Below, one piece after another: positions 52,795 through 61,269 of a DNA stretch of 64,000 nucleotides. The DNA lies in the NCBI GenBank assembly GCA_038521825.1, contig JBCBKL010000014.1, positions 44,366 through 108,365 on the forward strand. The letters are read 5' to 3'. A program made the position numbers and the translations under genes. A model generated the notes under the pieces. The model had not been told where the DNA came from. It worked only from the letters and a program-made list of their open reading frames with translations, and did not search any database. Numbering within the stretch: position 1 is the first letter of the stretch; every line of letters starts with the position of its first letter. The stretch comes from JBCBKL01 sp038521825 (GTDB taxonomy: Bacteria; Pseudomonadota; Alphaproteobacteria; Rhodobacterales; Rhodobacteraceae).

Positions 52795-53427
52795 ATGTTT
52801 CGACTGTGCGTTGTTCTCACCTTGTTCCTCGCCGCCGCAAGCGCTTCGGCCCAGTCTCCACCGGCTCGCAGCGGTGACGTTCCCCAAACGCGGTGGAGCC
52901 ATCGGGCGGATGGTTTGCTTTTCAGCTACAGCGCCCTCGGCGCGCTTGAAGCACACGGTGCGCCGTTGGTCGAAATGACGCCGTCGGATATCGCGGCTTG
53001 GTGCCCAGCCTATCCAGAGGCTGACCCCGAAAGACGCCGGGCGTTCTGGGTCGGGTTCCTGTCGGCGCTGGCCAAGCACGAAAGCACGTGGAACCCCCGC
53101 GCCGTTGGCGGCGGCGGGCGCTGGTTCGGTCTCTTGCAGATCTCACCCGGCACCGCCCGGGGCTATGGCTGTCGCGCCCGCAGCGGTCCGGCGCTGCTCG
53201 ATGGGCCAGATAACCTCAGCTGTGGGATTCGCATCATGGCCGAAACCGTCCCGCGTGACGGGGTGATCGCGGTCAAGGATGGGCGCTGGCGTGGTGTGGC
53301 TGCGGATTGGGGGCCTCTGCGCTCGGCCAGCAAACGCGATGAGATGGCGCGGTGGCTTCAGGGGCGGCCCTATTGCCAGCCGATCGCCAGGACCCGCCCG
53401 CGGGTTCGCGAGCGGGAAGAGCGTTGA
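52795..53427 (+). CDS. Periplasmic lytic transglycosylase (SLT-like)
   Basis: A 210-residue secreted peptidoglycan lytic enzyme. Signal peptide MFRLCVVLTLFLAAASASA, cleavage after position 19. The SLT fold is shown by SALAKHESTWNP, with the catalytic Glu in HES, and FGLLQISPGTARGYGC. Four cysteines (WCPAY, GYGC, LSCGI, PYCQP) may form disulfides. The stop abuts the convergent lipoprotein hydrolase gene. Confidence 0.9.
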   Translation: MFRLCVVLTLFLAAASASAQSPPARSGDVPQTRWSHRADGLLFSYSALGALEAHGAPLVEMTPSDIAAWCPAYPEADPERRRAFWVGFLSALAKHESTWNPRAVGGGGRWFGLLQISPGTARGYGCRARSGPALLDGPDNLSCGIRIMAETVPRDGVIAVKDGRWRGVAADWGPLRSASKRDEMARWLQGRPYCQPIARTRPRVREREER

Positions 53428-54306
53428 TCAGAACCCGAGGATACGGTTGATGTCGGCCCAGATCGTCGGACGCGTGAGCAACAACAGATGACCGCTGTCG
53501 GGAATCGCCTCGACCCGCGCATCGGGCAGCCGCTTTGCGAAGCGGCTGAGAGCCCGTAGGGGAAAGACCGGATCGCCCGCGCCATGCAAAAAGGTGATGG
53601 GCACACCGCGCAACGTATCGGGGTCTGGTCCCGGCCAGCGCCGCACCGCCCGCCAGTGACGACGGGCAAGACCGTCCTCGGGTATCTCGATCCGCCCTTC
53701 GTTTGCAGCGACGAGCTGGTCCGCCGCCGCCGCGACCTCGGCGCGGTCCTGCGCGCCGCGGCCATACGCAAGCGTTCGGTAATATTCCAGCCAGACCGTG
53801 CGGGGATCCAGACTGCGGGCGCGGAACGCGGCGGCTGCTGTTCCTCCGGCACCGCGCAGCCCGGCAAGGGTTGGTTGCGGCGCGGGCAGCGCGCTTGAGA
53901 TCGCGGCGATCTGCACCGGCAGCATCGGATCGGTCTCCTTGATCCGTCCCGCAGCCTCCATCGCGATGGCGGCACCGGTAGAGTGGCCGACGATGTAAAC
54001 GGCTTGAAACCCGTTCTCGGCTACAAAAGCGGCGATGTGATTGGCAGCAAAGTCCAGATCGATGACCTCGTCGGCGGGGCGGCCGTCAAAACCCGGAAGG
54101 CGGTAATAAACGACGGCGCGGTCGGCTGTGGCGAGCGTTTCCAGACCCGACAGGACAAGAACCGGGGTCAGGGCTCCCGGCACTGCGATGATGACGCTTT
54201 GGGCGCGGGCCACCCGGTCGGGTTTGAAAAGCAGCGGGTCGGACGTGGTCGGCGGAGGTGCGGCGCAGGCCGCAAGCACCAGGAGCAGCGATAGCCAGCG
54301 GATCAT
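53428..54306 (-). CDS. Alpha/beta hydrolase lipoprotein
   Basis: A 292-residue lipoprotein with lipobox LAAC (Cys14) and an alpha/beta-hydrolase body: nucleophile elbow GHSTG (Ser109), ITFLHGAGDPVFP (acid) and DSGHLLLLTRP (His). Probably a periplasmic/outer-membrane esterase; substrate unknown. It starts 4 bp inside the end of a small membrane protein gene on the same strand, implying cotranslation. Confidence 0.87.
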   Translation of the reverse strand: MIRWLSLLLVLAACAAPPPTTSDPLLFKPDRVARAQSVIIAVPGALTPVLVLSGLETLATADRAVVYYRLPGFDGRPADEVIDLDFAANHIAAFVAENGFQAVYIVGHSTGAAIAMEAAGRIKETDPMLPVQIAAISSALPAPQPTLAGLRGAGGTAAAAFRARSLDPRTVWLEYYRTLAYGRGAQDRAEVAAAADQLVAANEGRIEIPEDGLARRHWRAVRRWPGPDPDTLRGVPITFLHGAGDPVFPLRALSRFAKRLPDARVEAIPDSGHLLLLTRPTIWADINRILGF

Positions 54307-54734
54307 ACCAGCGAAAAGTGGTGCCGCTCGACGCGAATGCCCCGGTCGGTGAGGGCGGCTTCTAAATCCTTGTGGGGCGGCGTGGCCTCGAATGGCAGCC
54401 GCACCTTGCGGCCGGATTTCAGAACCGCGCTGGCGCGCACCGAGAAATCGAGCCGCGTGTCGAGCCGCATGTGATCAACCTCGGTCCAGTCGAGCCCGTC
54501 GCGTTGCTTGCCGCTGAACCAGTCGATTCGATCCTGGTCAAGCGTCAGGCCCGCCTGCCGGTCGACGATCAGGTCATAAACGGCGGGCAGGGTAAACAGC
54601 ATCAGGATGCCCATCAGGATCGGAGAGGCATCCAGCAGGAGGAGAGCGGCCGCAATAGCTGTCCAGACCGCGAGCACGCTAAGCAGCGTGGCCCGGTTGC
54701 GCCCATTGGCGACATATTCGAATGGATCCCGCAC
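54303..54734 (-). CDS. Small membrane protein with PH-like C-terminal domain
   Basis: A 143-residue protein beginning GTG at 54734 (MRDPFEYVANG) with GGCGGAG upstream. Two membrane helices (LLSVLAVWTAIAAALLLLDA and ILMGILMLFTLPAVYDLI) precede a beta-rich soluble domain (LTLDQDRIDWFSGKQ, VDHMRLDTRLDFS) like bacterial PH domains. The gene overlaps the lipoprotein hydrolase gene. A longer frame exists upstream but reads through the DUF2256 gene region on the other strand and is not favoured. Confidence 0.72.
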   Translation of the reverse strand: MRDPFEYVANGRNRATLLSVLAVWTAIAAALLLLDASPILMGILMLFTLPAVYDLIVDRQAGLTLDQDRIDWFSGKQRDGLDWTEVDHMRLDTRLDFSVRASAVLKSGRKVRLPFEATPPHKDLEAALTDRGIRVERHHFSLV

Positions 54735-54818
54735 GATGGCTCCGCCCTTGATCTTGGTCCGCGCCAGTATAGCTGCCAGCGACGAAGCAGCGCCAGAGCG
54801 TGCCGCGCAGTTAGACAG

Positions 54819-54986
54819 ATGCACAAAAAACCGCACCTTCCGACCAAGATCTGCGCCGCCTGTCAGCGGCCCTTTGCCTGGCGCAAGAAATGGGCGCGGG
54901 ATTGGGACGCGATACGGTACTGTTCGGAACGATGCCGTCGGCAATCGAAGGGACGCGGGGCGGCGGAATTGTTCCCTCGGCCCTAG
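54819..54986 (+). CDS. DUF2256 zinc-binding small protein
   Basis: A 55-residue basic protein: MHKKPHLPTKICAACQRPF and RYCSERCRRQSKGRG give the four-cysteine C-x2-C...C-x3-C zinc motif of DUF2256, which is often near cryptochrome genes or nuclease genes in other bacteria; role unknown. ATG 54819 begins the family's conserved part. The next 127 bases before glcB have no gene and presumably hold its promoter. Confidence 0.8.
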   Translation: MHKKPHLPTKICAACQRPFAWRKKWARDWDAIRYCSERCRRQSKGRGAAELFPRP

Positions 54987-55113
54987 CAGCGCGTCTCATC
55001 CAGGCCATTACCGCAGCAGAAATACAGATTTGGTCAAATTTATTGACCAGAGTGTTTACGATCGGAAACACTTTCCCTAAACGGTATGCAAAGGTCGACG
55101 GAGGATCGAAGTC

Positions 55114-57255
55114 ATGACGGAACGGGTCGAACGCAGCGATTTGCGGGTGGATGTGCAGATGGCGCGCTTTGTCGAGGATCACGCCCTGCCGGGCACCGGT
55201 CTGGCTGCGGCGGATTTCTGGAAAGGTTTATCGGCCATCGTTCATGATCTGGGGCCCAAGAACCGTGCCCTTCTGGACAAACGGACAGAGCTGCAGGCAA
55301 AAATCGACGCCTGGCATACGGCCCATCGGGGGCAGCCGCATGATCCGGCCGAGTACCGGACGTTTCTGGAAGAGATCGGCTATCTTGTGCCCGAAGGTCC
55401 GGATTTCGAAATCGAGACCGAGAATGTCGACCCCGAGATCGCCCTGACCCCGGGCGCGCAACTGGTGGTGCCGATCACGAACGCCCGCTTTGCACTCAAT
55501 GCGGCGAATGCCCGGTGGGGCAATCTTTACGATGCGCTTTACGGCACTGACGCCTTGGGCGACCTGCCCAGGTCCGGTGGCTATGACCCGGTCCGTGGCG
55601 CACGGGTGATCACATGGGCCAAGCGGTTTCTGGACGAAGCCGTACCGCTCGACGGGGCAAGCTGGGAGGACGTGACCAGGCTCAACCCCGGGTCCGAGCT
55701 GCAGATCGAACCCGCCGGCCTGAAAAACCCTGCCCAGTATCGAGGCCACGCAGTACATGGCGAGTGGACGAGCATCCTCTTGCAGAACAACGGTCTCGGC
55801 ATCGAGATACTCATCAATGAAAACAGCGATATCGGCAAAGATGATCCCGCCCATATCGCCGCGGTGAATCTCGAGGCGGCGCTGACGACGATCATGGATT
55901 GCGAGGATTCGGTCGCTTGCGTCGATGCCGAAGACAAGGTGCTGGCCTATACCAACTGGCTGGGGCTGATGAAGGGTGATCTGGAGGACACGTTCGAAAA
56001 AGGTGGTAAGACGGTGGCGCGCAAGCTTTTTGGCGATTTCACCTATACCGCGCCTGACGGATCAACCTTCGACTACAAGTGCCGGTCGCTGATGCTTGTG
56101 CGCAATGTGGGTCACCTGATGACCAATCCTGCGATCCTCGATCGGGACGGCGCCGAGATTGGCGAGGGTCTTATGGATGCGATGATCACGACGCTGATCG
56201 CCATGCACGATCTCAAAAAGACCGAAGGCCCGCGCAATTCGCTGCACGGATCGGTCTATGTGGTGAAGCCCAAGATGCACGGGCCCGACGAGGTTGCCTT
56301 TGCCGACGAGATATTTACCCGCGTCGAGGCCGTGCTCGGGCTGCCGAAGAACACCGTCAAGCTGGGCATTATGGATGAGGAACGCCGGACGAGCGCGAAC
56401 CTCAAGGAATGTATCCGGGCGGCAAAGGCGCGGGTGGCCTTCATCAATACCGGCTTCCTCGACCGGACGGGCGATGAGATCCACACGTCGATGGAAGCTG
56501 GGCCCATGATCCCAAAGGGCGAGATGAAGGGGGCCGCGTGGATCGCCGCCTATGAGGATCGCAACGTCGATATCGGGCTCGCCTGCGGGCTGAAGGGCAA
56601 GGCGCAGATCGGTAAGGGCATGTGGGCGATGCCGGACCGGATGGGCGACATGCTGGAACAGAAGATCGGGCATCCCCGTTCAGGCGCGACCTGCGCATGG
56701 GTGCCTTCGCCGACAGCGGCGACGCTGCATGCCACCCATTACCACAAAGTTGATGTTCTGGCGCGGCAGGATGAGCTGGCGGCGGGTGGCGCGCGCGGCA
56801 CGATCGAGGATCTGCTGACCATTCCGGTTGCCACGGGCCGCAACTTTTCGGACGAGGAGATTACCCGCGAGATCGAGAACAACGCGCAGGGCATTCTTGG
56901 CTATGTCGTCCGCTGGGTTGATCAGGGTGTGGGCTGTTCCAAGGTACCGGATATCAACGACGTGGGCCTGATGGAGGATCGTGCGACCTGCCGCATCAGC
57001 GCGCAGGCCATGGCGAACTGGCTGCATCACGGGATCATCACCGAGGATCAGTTGGTCTCCACGATGCAGAAGATGGCCGGCGTGGTGGATCGTCAGAATG
57101 CAGGCGACGGGGCTTATGATCCGATGGCGCCGGGTTATGACGGGATCGCCTTTCAGGCGGCCTGCGATCTGGTTCTGAAAGGGCGGGTCCAGCCCTCGGG
57201 CTATACCGAGCCGGTGCTGCATCAACGGCGGCTGGAATACAAGGCTGCCAGCTGA
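55114..57255 (+). CDS. glcB: Malate synthase G
   Basis: Condenses glyoxylate with acetyl-CoA to malate (glycolate/glyoxylate use), 713 residues, the standard length of isoform G. Visible: LTTIMDCEDSVACVDA with the Mg-binding Glu/Asp, LMLVRNVGHLM, KLGIMDEERRTSANL and a catalytic Asp-containing VGCSKVPDINDVGLMEDRAT. It is followed by a GlcG-like gene, as in glycolate operons, though glcDEF are absent from the window. A long promoter region with AT-rich sequence (54987-55113) precedes it. Confidence 0.97.
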   Translation: MTERVERSDLRVDVQMARFVEDHALPGTGLAAADFWKGLSAIVHDLGPKNRALLDKRTELQAKIDAWHTAHRGQPHDPAEYRTFLEEIGYLVPEGPDFEIETENVDPEIALTPGAQLVVPITNARFALNAANARWGNLYDALYGTDALGDLPRSGGYDPVRGARVITWAKRFLDEAVPLDGASWEDVTRLNPGSELQIEPAGLKNPAQYRGHAVHGEWTSILLQNNGLGIEILINENSDIGKDDPAHIAAVNLEAALTTIMDCEDSVACVDAEDKVLAYTNWLGLMKGDLEDTFEKGGKTVARKLFGDFTYTAPDGSTFDYKCRSLMLVRNVGHLMTNPAILDRDGAEIGEGLMDAMITTLIAMHDLKKTEGPRNSLHGSVYVVKPKMHGPDEVAFADEIFTRVEAVLGLPKNTVKLGIMDEERRTSANLKECIRAAKARVAFINTGFLDRTGDEIHTSMEAGPMIPKGEMKGAAWIAAYEDRNVDIGLACGLKGKAQIGKGMWAMPDRMGDMLEQKIGHPRSGATCAWVPSPTAATLHATHYHKVDVLARQDELAAGGARGTIEDLLTIPVATGRNFSDEEITREIENNAQGILGYVVRWVDQGVGCSKVPDINDVGLMEDRATCRISAQAMANWLHHGIITEDQLVSTMQKMAGVVDRQNAGDGAYDPMAPGYDGIAFQAACDLVLKGRVQPSGYTEPVLHQRRLEYKAAS

Positions 57256-57260
57256 CAGGA

Positions 57261-57317
57261 GCGAGGGGGCTTTCCGCCCCCTCGCGCTCCCCCGAGCGTA
57301 TTTCCAACGAGAAGAAG
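57261..57317 (+). repeat. Intergenic repeat element, copy B, with hairpin
   Basis: GCGAGGGGGC-tttcc-GCCCCCTCGC (57261-57285), a strong hairpin, then CTCCCCCGAG, CGTATT, four bases and ACGAGAAGAAG (57307-57317). Same layout as copy C. It lies between glcB and the GlcG-like gene; the hairpin may end part of the glcB transcript, and the purine-rich end acts as the ribosome site region for the next gene. Confidence 0.78.
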
Positions 57318-57326
57318 AGGTGGGCT

Positions 57327-57752
57327 ATGACCATTACGATCCGCAAAGCGCGCACGATCATCAAAAAGGCGCTCGAAAAGGGCAAGTCGATGGAGCTGAA
57401 GCCGCTTTCGGTTATTGTGCTTGATCCCGGCGGCCACGTTCTGGCTTTTGAGCGGGAGGATGGCGCGGCCCCCGGCCGCTTTGGCATCGCGCAGGGCAAG
57501 GCCTATGGATCGGTCATGCTGGGTATGGCGGGTACGGCGCAGATGGCGCGGGCCGAGGGGCAGGCCTATTTCATGGCGGCGGTGAACGGCGTTTACGGGG
57601 GCAAGGTTGTACCCGTTCCGGGCGGGGTTTTGGTGCGCGACAAGAAGGGGGCGATTGTCGGAGCCGTTGGTGTGACTGGCGACACCTCGGAGAACGATGC
57701 CGAGGCCGCTATCGCGGGGATAGAATCGGCCGGTCTGGTGGCGGAGATTTAG
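57327..57752 (+). CDS. GlcG/HbpS-family heme-binding-like protein
   Basis: A 141-residue GlcG/HbpS family protein: TIRKARTIIKKALEKGKSM, VIVLDPGGHVLAFERED, and VYGGKVVPVPGGVLVRDKKG. In glycolate operons GlcG accompanies malate synthase and glycolate oxidase; its biochemical task is unproven, with heme or small molecule binding shown for relatives. The first ATG at 57327 is used. It is convergent with the DUF1993 gene, overlapping by 4 bp at the stop. Confidence 0.85.
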   Translation: MTITIRKARTIIKKALEKGKSMELKPLSVIVLDPGGHVLAFEREDGAAPGRFGIAQGKAYGSVMLGMAGTAQMARAEGQAYFMAAVNGVYGGKVVPVPGGVLVRDKKGAIVGAVGVTGDTSENDAEAAIAGIESAGLVAEI

Positions 57753-58252
57753 TCTTCGAACCGGAAGTCGGGCGGATAGTGGTGAAAGCCGTCGAAATCG
57801 CCCTTGGTGAGGGGGACGCCCGCCAGGCGGAGCGTTGCGTATCCCATGGCGAGATGAAACGTGGCATTCGGTAGGGCGAAGAGCAGGGCGTAGTCCGTGG
57901 CGCTTTGCCTCAACGTCGTCTGACCCGCGACATGGTCGATCATCCGGTTTTCTGAGCCGTTGAAACCCTCGCGCGTCAGGTTGCTGAGCAAAGTCTGATC
58001 GATCTTGGTCTGCGCCAGCAGTTCGGCCCGGCCTTGCGCGAGCGGCCGTTCCGGCACCGCTTTGCCGATAAGCGGCAGAACCGTTCTGGGTACGAAGCCA
58101 AGCGCGACCGAGAGGTGTTCGCCCGCATCGAAACTGTCGGACGCCAGTCGGGTGCGCAGCGGCGCGTCATTACAATCGAGGCGGCCAAGGATGCGCGGCA
58201 TGGCCTCGGTCAGTCGCATCAGTGGCGGCACGGTTGTATCATAGAGGTCCAT
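57749..58252 (-). CDS. DUF1993 protein (DinB-like fold)
   Basis: A 167-residue protein with the DUF1993 pattern: DLYDTTVPPLMRLTEAMPRIL at the N-terminus, a central FNGSENRMIDH, and a C-terminal FHLAMGYATLRLAGVPLTKGDF with FHHYPPDFRFED. The family has a four-helix DinB/YfiT-like bundle and may bind metal by His. Function unknown. It shares stop bases with the GlcG-like gene. Confidence 0.87.
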   Translation of the reverse strand: MDLYDTTVPPLMRLTEAMPRILGRLDCNDAPLRTRLASDSFDAGEHLSVALGFVPRTVLPLIGKAVPERPLAQGRAELLAQTKIDQTLLSNLTREGFNGSENRMIDHVAGQTTLRQSATDYALLFALPNATFHLAMGYATLRLAGVPLTKGDFDGFHHYPPDFRFED

Positions 58253-58368
58253 CCGGTCATTGACTCCTTCTGTGCCGCCTACCGGGGCCCTGTGACGGGG
58301 TCAGGATTCACGGCATTCCGCATCACGGACGTTTTTGCTATGGTTTCCGCATTTGATGGAAGCTTTTC

Positions 58369-58962
58369 ATGTTTGAACAAAATGATCCCATAGTTCTTTT
58401 CCGGATGGCCGAGCGGCTGACCCTCACTGGTGTTGTCCTGCTCGTGGCGGCCATCGTCATGGTCGGTTTCTGGCGCGCGGTTCAGAAATTCGACCTGACA
58501 AAGGCGGCCGGTGTCGGCATCAGCGGATCCTTCGTGTTTTCCACGCCGGTCTTCGTGCTGCTGACGATTGTGGGCTATGCCTATGTCAGCCTTTCGCATC
58601 CCATCACTGTCGGGGCGGATCAGTCCGTTTTGCGCGACGATGTCGAACTGGCCGAGGCCGCGGCGGAGCCTGCCTTTATCGGGTCGGCCCCCGTTCCAAT
58701 GTCGGCGGCAGAACGCGAGGCCCGCCAGCAGGAGGTCATCCAGCAGATTCGCAGCCTGAATTGTCTGGCCACCAAGGACGAAACCGAGAACCCGATCATG
58801 CGCAACGATCTGGCGGGTGTGAAATTGGCGCTCATCGCACCGCTCTGGCAGCCGGAATTCGGCGATTTCGGCGAATTCGAGCTTTGGGCCCGGGGCCTTT
58901 CGCGCGTGCAGCCTGACCAAAGTGTCCGCGAAGCCTATGAGGCGATGTTGGAACCATGCTGA
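58369..58962 (+). CDS. Membrane protein of unknown function, paired with the M48-like gene
   Basis: Not recognised. A 197-residue protein: two N-terminal membrane helices (LTGVVLLVAAIVMVGFW and SFVFSTPVFVLLTIVGYAYV), then a soluble region with a predicted coiled helix (AAEREARQQEVIQQIRSL). One cysteine near the end (MLEPC). It overlaps the start of the metallopeptidase gene by 7 bp, so they are probably made together and may interact. Confidence 0.72.
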   Translation: MFEQNDPIVLFRMAERLTLTGVVLLVAAIVMVGFWRAVQKFDLTKAAGVGISGSFVFSTPVFVLLTIVGYAYVSLSHPITVGADQSVLRDDVELAEAAAEPAFIGSAPVPMSAAEREARQQEVIQQIRSLNCLATKDETENPIMRNDLAGVKLALIAPLWQPEFGDFGEFELWARGLSRVQPDQSVREAYEAMLEPC

Positions 58963-59882
58963 GATACATCTTGATCCTGCTGATCACCGCCTGCGCTGCG
59001 CAAGCCGAGATCCGCTATACCCAGGCCGATCTGGACCGGGTGCGCGAACGGGCGGTGCCTGACATCAAGGCCGTCTTTTACGAAGATATCATCGGGCGCC
59101 TTCCGCGTGCCCAGCAGGCCCGTGCCCGGCAGGTGAAGCTGGCCTTTCCCGAGGCGGGTCGCTCGCCGCTGGATTTCTATGCTGATCCGTCGACCCAGAC
59201 GATTTCGATGCCGCTGACGTCGATCCGGTTTTTCGATGACATGGCCGTGCTTTATAGCTGGTTTGAAAGCAAGGGATGCCGGGCTGAGAACATCCAGTCC
59301 TACCTTCTGGCGACCCTCAGGCAGGGCCGAACCATGCCAACCCCGCTGCGGGCCTTCAACATCGATCGCCAGACCGCCTTTTCCGATCCCTTCGCCGGGG
59401 ACGTGTCGGGCAAGATCTACAGTTCGGGTCTGCAATTCATCCTTGCCCATGAACTGGGGCACCTGCTGCTTGATCACAGGACGGACGTCAACGCGGCCGG
59501 TAGCCAGCGACAGGAGGTTGAGGCGGATGCCTTTGCCCTTGAGCATTTCGCGCGGCTGGGCGGCAATCCGATGGGCGTCTTCTGGTACTACATGACGGCC
59601 TGGTGGTACGATCCGCAGGAGGCGGCCCGGCGGGCGGCCAGCACCCATCCGGTTTCGCCCGAACGCATCAACGCATTGGCTGCGCGACTGTTGCGTGAAC
59701 CGATGGACTTTGCCCATGGAGAGGAAAACCCGCAGCGCGAGGCGGTCTTTGTCCGGCAGATCGCGGGGATGGCGGGAACGCTTGCGGGCTTTGTCGAAGA
59801 AAACGGGATGCTCAATTTCATGATTGCCACGCTGCATGACGAGTTTCCGGTTGAGGGGTTTGGCGAAGCTTGCCCGAGCTGA
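58956..59882 (+). CDS. Exported metalloprotease-like protein (M48/HExxH)
   Basis: A 308-residue protein with a leader (LILLITACAAQAE; Cys13 could be a lipobox cysteine) and the zinc motif AHELGHLLLDH (His165, Glu166, His169) plus a downstream EVEADAFAL that gives the third ligand, as in M48 metallopeptidases. A further SP-rich loop THPVSPERINALAARLL follows, common in BepA/LoiP-type proteins. Probably a periplasmic protease for envelope quality control. Overlaps the preceding membrane protein gene by 7 bp. Confidence 0.82.
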   Translation: MLRYILILLITACAAQAEIRYTQADLDRVRERAVPDIKAVFYEDIIGRLPRAQQARARQVKLAFPEAGRSPLDFYADPSTQTISMPLTSIRFFDDMAVLYSWFESKGCRAENIQSYLLATLRQGRTMPTPLRAFNIDRQTAFSDPFAGDVSGKIYSSGLQFILAHELGHLLLDHRTDVNAAGSQRQEVEADAFALEHFARLGGNPMGVFWYYMTAWWYDPQEAARRAASTHPVSPERINALAARLLREPMDFAHGEENPQREAVFVRQIAGMAGTLAGFVEENGMLNFMIATLHDEFPVEGFGEACPS

Positions 59883-59919
59883 GCAAAACGCTTCGGCAAG
59901 ATCATGCAACCACTACTTC

Positions 59920-59964
59920 GGAAAGAAAAAGAGGCGCGCAGCACACGGGATTGCTGCGCGCCTC
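59920..59964 (-). terminator. Terminator of the jacalin-like lectin gene
   Basis: GAGGCGCGCAGCA pairs with TGCTGCGCGCCTC around an 8-base loop; on the minus strand it is followed by TTTTTCTTTCC. Well placed after the stop at 60043. Confidence 0.9.
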
Positions 59965-60042
59965 AGCGCATTGGATAACACTCGTTACGCCAACATCATT
60001 GGGCTGGAACCGGTGCGGAGAAGGGGGCCGGTTCCTAACCCG

Positions 60043-60936
60043 TCACGACGTCGTGGAATAGTAATCGTATCCGTTGCGCTTTCCGCGTCTGTCGGCCATC
60101 GCGGGCACGTGGAGACCAAGGGTGCCCGTCATGTCATAGACGCTTTCCTCGGTCGGAATGCCCTGATCGACTTTGACCGAGACGATGGAGGGCTCCGAAA
60201 CCGGGAAGACCCAGACTGTGCTGTCGCTCGCCTGAAAGACGTCGAATTGCACGATTTCAACACCGACATGTCCGGCAGGTGGGGCATAGGTCAGTTTTTC
60301 GCTGCTGAATTCTTCGGTTTCGACCTGTTGGGTGATCTCTACCTGATTGGTAAGGCTCAGACCGAAGGTCGAATTGACCTTCGAGATAAATTCGCCAACC
60401 GCGCCGGATTCTGTCGTTGTCTGCACCGAAAAGACCGTTTCCATCAGTCGCCGCGTGGCGTTGAGTTGCGAGACCCGGCGCGAGTCGAAGAATTCGACAG
60501 CCTGGCCCTGCGGGATGACGCTGATCACGGCCGATTTGCTTTCTTCGAGCACCGCCGATTCCGTGTAGTCCTTGATGTAGCGGATCCGCAGCTTGTCCAG
60601 CTCATCGCCTGAATTGCCGCCAAGGCCCAGAACGCGGATGTTGTTGAGCTGGGTCAGACGGCCGCCGCCCCCACCGGCACCAAAGGTGCGGCCCCGGCTG
60701 GTCGTCAAGGAAATCTGGTCGATCAGGCGACCATGACGGATTGACATCGCGTTGATGTATTCATCGCCCTGCAGCTCCAGGACACGGCGTTCCTTGCCAC
60801 CTTTGCCGCCAAAGCGCTGGTTGTTCAAAAGCAGGGCATCAATACGCTTACCCGAGCGGACGCCGATGGATTTGACGGCCTGTTCTTCAAAGCGGCGACC
60901 GCCGTCACCCCCGAGCGCAATTACTTCGATAGACAT
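60043..60936 (-). CDS. Jacalin-like lectin domain protein with possible aerolysin-like C-terminus
   Basis: A 297-residue protein without signal peptide. Residues 5-120 look like a beta-prism jacalin lectin: GGDGGRRFEEQAVKSIGV and RIDALLLNNQRFGGKGGK, then a second set DEYINAMSIRHGRLIDQISL and GRTFGAGGGGGRL. The rest (150-270) is a run of alternating Ser/Thr/Val strands (QTTTESGAVGEFISKVN, LTNQVEITQQVETEEFSS, TYAPPAGHVGVEIVQF) as in aerolysin-type pore-forming proteins, including a PPAG-V stretch often seen in them. The lectin-plus-aerolysin layout resembles fish Dln1/natterin-like proteins. Pore formation is an inference only; GAGAG lies upstream and a strong terminator follows, so it is monocistronic. 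Confidence 0.68.
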   Translation of the reverse strand: MSIEVIALGGDGGRRFEEQAVKSIGVRSGKRIDALLLNNQRFGGKGGKERRVLELQGDEYINAMSIRHGRLIDQISLTTSRGRTFGAGGGGGRLTQLNNIRVLGLGGNSGDELDKLRIRYIKDYTESAVLEESKSAVISVIPQGQAVEFFDSRRVSQLNATRRLMETVFSVQTTTESGAVGEFISKVNSTFGLSLTNQVEITQQVETEEFSSEKLTYAPPAGHVGVEIVQFDVFQASDSTVWVFPVSEPSIVSVKVDQGIPTEESVYDMTGTLGLHVPAMADRRGKRNGYDYYSTTS

Positions 60937-61269
60937 TACAAACTCTCCAATTCGGTTACTGAAAAAACACCAAAGCCCTGCATGTCGCGTTGCATTGGTT
61001 TGTGTCTTGCTGCTTCGTCATCTTGGTCGGTTCCAGTCTTCAGTTCGCCATTGAAGGGGCCGGGCTGATCGTGTTCCGTTTGAGCGGCCGTTCAATGGTT
61101 CGATGCTGGATGAACGCGCGGGTGTCGGTTATTATTCACTCTGGGGGGGAATAATTTTCGGCATAGCGGATCGGCGCGTTTGGATCAGCCGGTTCCGGCA
61201 TCAAATAGCCAGCGGCCCGGCAACCGATCGGCCGCCGAGTTGGCTTTGTTTGGGAAAGCGGGTTTGCGC
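60937..61269. other. Intergenic region between pepN and the lectin gene
   Basis: No gene. It should hold the lectin promoter. An AT-rich inverted repeat ATTATTC/GAATAAT (61131-61155) with an 11-base G-rich spacer and TTTT after it could be an operator or a weak terminator for pepN on the minus strand is not supported, as no T-run follows in that direction. Confidence 0.4.
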
